Assembly: GCF_023736155.1 (NCBI RefSeq)
Contig: NZ_JAMLJJ010000001.1
Location: 496,001 to 560,000 of the forward strand
Origin: Larsenimonas salina
GTDB lineage: Bacteria > Pseudomonadota > Gammaproteobacteria > Pseudomonadales > Halomonadaceae
Length of the DNA: 64,000 nt
Reading direction: 5' to 3'
A program made the translations under genes and the position numbers. This document shows positions 61,933 to 64,000 of the stretch, one piece after another. Under the pieces are notes generated by a model. That model was not told the DNA's origin, did no database searches, and saw only the letters and a program-made list of their open reading frames with translations. Position 1 is the stretch's first letter. Each line of letters starts with the position of its first letter.

Positions 61933-62128
61933 TTAAATCAGTACGTCTGGATGGCGGTGGATCATGCACCGCAAGTCGGGCCATTGTATGGAAAAGCGCC
62001 GCCAAGCTCCATGTGTGAAACAAAGCGTCGCTTATGAGCAGCATCATCGATATCGATGAAGGGGTCGAAGTCCATGCGGCCACCCCCTAAACTAGCAGGA
62101 TCGCCTTCATAACCATCGATTTATACCC

Positions 62129-64000
62129 ATGACGCATTCGCAGGAACCTTCGATCCCGCATCAGGATCTCTATATCGCTTTCTTGAGTGAGCTCGACCAC
62201 CGCGGCTTCGAGGGCGACATCGCATCAAGCGACGCCGACCGCACCGTGCTTGCCACCGACAACTCCATTTACGAGCGCGTCCCGCAGGCCGCACTGTTTC
62301 CGCGCCACGCGAAAGACGTTGCCCTGATCGCCCGGCTTGCGGGCGAGGCGCGCTTCAAGGCCGTCACACTCACACCACGCGGAGGCGGCACCGGCACCAA
62401 CGGCCAGTCACTGACCGACGGGTTGGTGGTCGATGTCAGCCGCTACATGAACCGCATCATTGACATCGACCCCGACACACGGCGTGTCATCGTCGAGCCC
62501 GGCGTCGTCAAGGATCAGCTCAATGCGGCACTGAAGCCCCACGGGCTTTTTTTCGCCCCGGAACTGTCGACGTCAAACCGGGCAACGCTTGGCGGCATGA
62601 TCAATACCGATGCAAGCGGCCAGGGCAGCTGCGAGTACGGCAAGACCCGCGATCATGTATTGGGCCTCAAGACGGTGCTGATCGGTGGCGAGACGCTTGA
62701 AACCACGGCGTTGACCGATGAGGCGCTTGAGACCCTGAGCGCGAGCCAGACCCGAAGCGGTAACCTTCACCGCACGGTGAGCGCGCTGTTCGACGACAAC
62801 GAGCAGGCGATCCTCGATGGGTTTCCGCCGCTCAATCGATGCCTGACCGGCTATGACCTGCCGCACCTTCGAAACGACAAGCGCCAGCTCGATCTCAACA
62901 GCGTGCTCTGCGGCTCGGAAGGCTCGCTCGGGATTTTGGTCGAGGCGACCCTGAACGTATTGCCGATACCGGCGCATAGCGCGCTCGTTAACGTGCGCTA
63001 CGAAGGTTTCATGGATGCGCTCAGAGATGCCACCTCATTGATGGCCCATGCGCCAACGTCGATCGAAACCGTCGATGAAAAAGTGCTGCTGCTGGCCATG
63101 GACGACTACGTCTGGGAAGGCGTCGCCGATTTCTTCCCGGCCAACCCGGCCGATGCCACAGGCCAGGTGCCAAGCACCCGCGGCATCAATCTGGTCGAAT
63201 TCAATGCCGACACTGAACAGGCCCTCGAGGATAGGATCACGGCGTTTCTTGACGCGCTGACCGCCGATACAGCCACCCCACGTCTGGGGCATACCATCGC
63301 CCGCGGACGCGCGTCGATTCAAAGGGTATATGCCATGCGAAAGCGTGCGGTGGGCCTTCTGGGTAACGCCCGAGGTGAACGCCGCCCGCTTCCGTTCGTG
63401 GAAGATACGGCCGTGCCGCCGGAGCGTCTGGCCGACTACATTCAGGAGTTTCGGGATCTGCTCGATGGGTACGGGCTACAGTATGGAATGTTCGGACACG
63501 TGGATGCCGGCGTACTCCACGTTCGCCCGGCGCTCGACATGCGCGACCCGGCGCAGGCAGCCCTGATCCGCCCGATCTCAGACCAGGTGGCTGAGCTCAC
63601 TCAGAAATACGGTGGCCTTCTATGGGGCGAGCATGGCAAGGGCATCCGCTCGGCCTACACGCCGGACTTTTTCGGCGAACTCTATCCGCTGCTTCAACGC
63701 ATCAAGGGCGCCTTCGACCCCGATAACCAGTTGAACCCCGGCAAGATCGCCACACCGTTTGAGTCCATGGAGACGCTGCTCGAGGTGGACGGAGTTACCT
63801 TTCGCGGCGAACTGGATCGGCCCATCGACGAGCAGGTATGGCGTCACTACTCAAGCGCGGTGTACTGCAACGGCAACGGCGCCTGCTTCAACTACGATCC
63901 GAACGACGCCATGTGCCCAAGCTGGAAGGCGACCCGTGACCGCCGTCACTCCCCCAAGGGCCGGGCGATGCTGTTCAAGGAGTGGCTACGCCGGGAAGAA
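62129..64000 (+). CDS. YdiJ-like FAD-linked oxidase with Fe-S domain, 5' part
   Basis: Open for 624 codons to the right edge, so the 3' end is outside the window. The FAD-binding PCMH domain is at about 45-270 (TPRGGGTGTNGQSLTDG, STSNRATLGGMINTDASGQGS), an FAD-oxidase C-terminal domain at about 290-545 (YGMFGHVDAGVLHVRP, LLWGEHGKGIRS), and the start of a ferredoxin-like domain follows (YCNGNGACFNYDPND, MCPSWKATRD). This is the E. coli YdiJ layout (about 1018 residues, a 2-hydroxyglutarate-type dehydrogenase). No clear ribosome-binding site precedes the ATG at 62129. The 211-base gap to serS holds divergent promoters but no gene I can see. Confidence 0.9.
   Translation, partial: MTHSQEPSIPHQDLYIAFLSELDHRGFEGDIASSDADRTVLATDNSIYERVPQAALFPRHAKDVALIARLAGEARFKAVTLTPRGGGTGTNGQSLTDGLVVDVSRYMNRIIDIDPDTRRVIVEPGVVKDQLNAALKPHGLFFAPELSTSNRATLGGMINTDASGQGSCEYGKTRDHVLGLKTVLIGGETLETTALTDEALETLSASQTRSGNLHRTVSALFDDNEQAILDGFPPLNRCLTGYDLPHLRNDKRQLDLNSVLCGSEGSLGILVEATLNVLPIPAHSALVNVRYEGFMDALRDATSLMAHAPTSIETVDEKVLLLAMDDYVWEGVADFFPANPADATGQVPSTRGINLVEFNADTEQALEDRITAFLDALTADTATPRLGHTIARGRASIQRVYAMRKRAVGLLGNARGERRPLPFVEDTAVPPERLADYIQEFRDLLDGYGLQYGMFGHVDAGVLHVRPALDMRDPAQAALIRPISDQVAELTQKYGGLLWGEHGKGIRSAYTPDFFGELYPLLQRIKGAFDPDNQLNPGKIATPFESMETLLEVDGVTFRGELDRPIDEQVWRHYSSAVYCNGNGACFNYDPNDAMCPSWKATRDRRHSPKGRAMLFKEWLRREE

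Overview
The window is a stretch of gammaproteobacterial chromosome, made almost entirely of core genes. The gene orders aspS-ruvCAB-ybgC-tolQRAB-pal-cpoB, mtnA/mtaD-ubiG-mupP, yihY/wrbA-DUF2069, tusDCBE-yccA and serS-cysG, together with trehalose synthesis genes and an acidic coding style, point to a moderately halophilic member of the Halomonadaceae (Halomonas/Kushneria/Chromohalobacter group). That placement is inferred from gene content, not from a marker comparison. Layout: (1) 1-6.9 kb, minus strand: a coiled-coil membrane protein, tamA, tamB and the 5' end of msrA. (2) 6.9-13.2 kb: galU with a nucleotide-sugar-dehydrogenase relative that lacks catalytic residues, then divergent mtnA and mtaD-ubiG-mupP (methylthioadenosine salvage, ubiquinone, muropeptide recycling). 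(3) 13.2-23.1 kb, minus strand: fmdB-like gene, aspS, ruvCAB, ybgC, the Tol-Pal envelope genes and cpoB; tolA carries 20 copies of a 24-bp repeat. (4) 23.3-35.9 kb: a 2-hydroxyacid dehydrogenase, corA, a nucleoside hydrolase, an otsB-GH15-otsA trehalose operon, acylphosphatase, a NadM-Nudix fusion, a LysR regulator, a cardiolipin synthase and class I fumarase. (5) 36.0-41.5 kb: uvrB-nei behind a candidate SOS box, an OsmC-like protein, a small HMA-like protein, ygfZ and smrA. (6) 41.5-49.6 kb: yihY, wrbA, DUF2069, pdxH, a Pat-type lysine acetyltransferase divergent from a histone-deacetylase-like gene, and an amino-acid permease. (7) 49.9-54.8 kb: DUF1244-moaB-moeA and yccA-tusDCBE-acpH. (8) 54.8-59.4 kb is the only accessory-looking part: two nearly identical tRNA-Ser(UGA) genes around a decayed reading frame, an AT-rich patch with a DUF1660-like gene, phoX with a Pho box, a structured RNA candidate, and a chain of three tiny genes behind a second Pho-box-like site. 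(9) 59.4-64 kb: a shortened cysG-type methyltransferase, serS and the 5' part of a ydiJ-like oxidase. Many operons are tightly packed with ATGA, TGATG or TTGA overlaps, and several genes begin with GTG or TTG (tolQ, otsA, fumarase, yihY, tusD). No CRISPR array, intact insertion sequence, prophage or recognisable defence system is visible. The most promising unexplained items are the hairpin-plus-terminator RNA candidate upstream of phoX, the Pho-linked microprotein cluster, and three enzymes with lost catalytic residues (the dehydrogenase beside galU, the CysG N-domain, and Pat).
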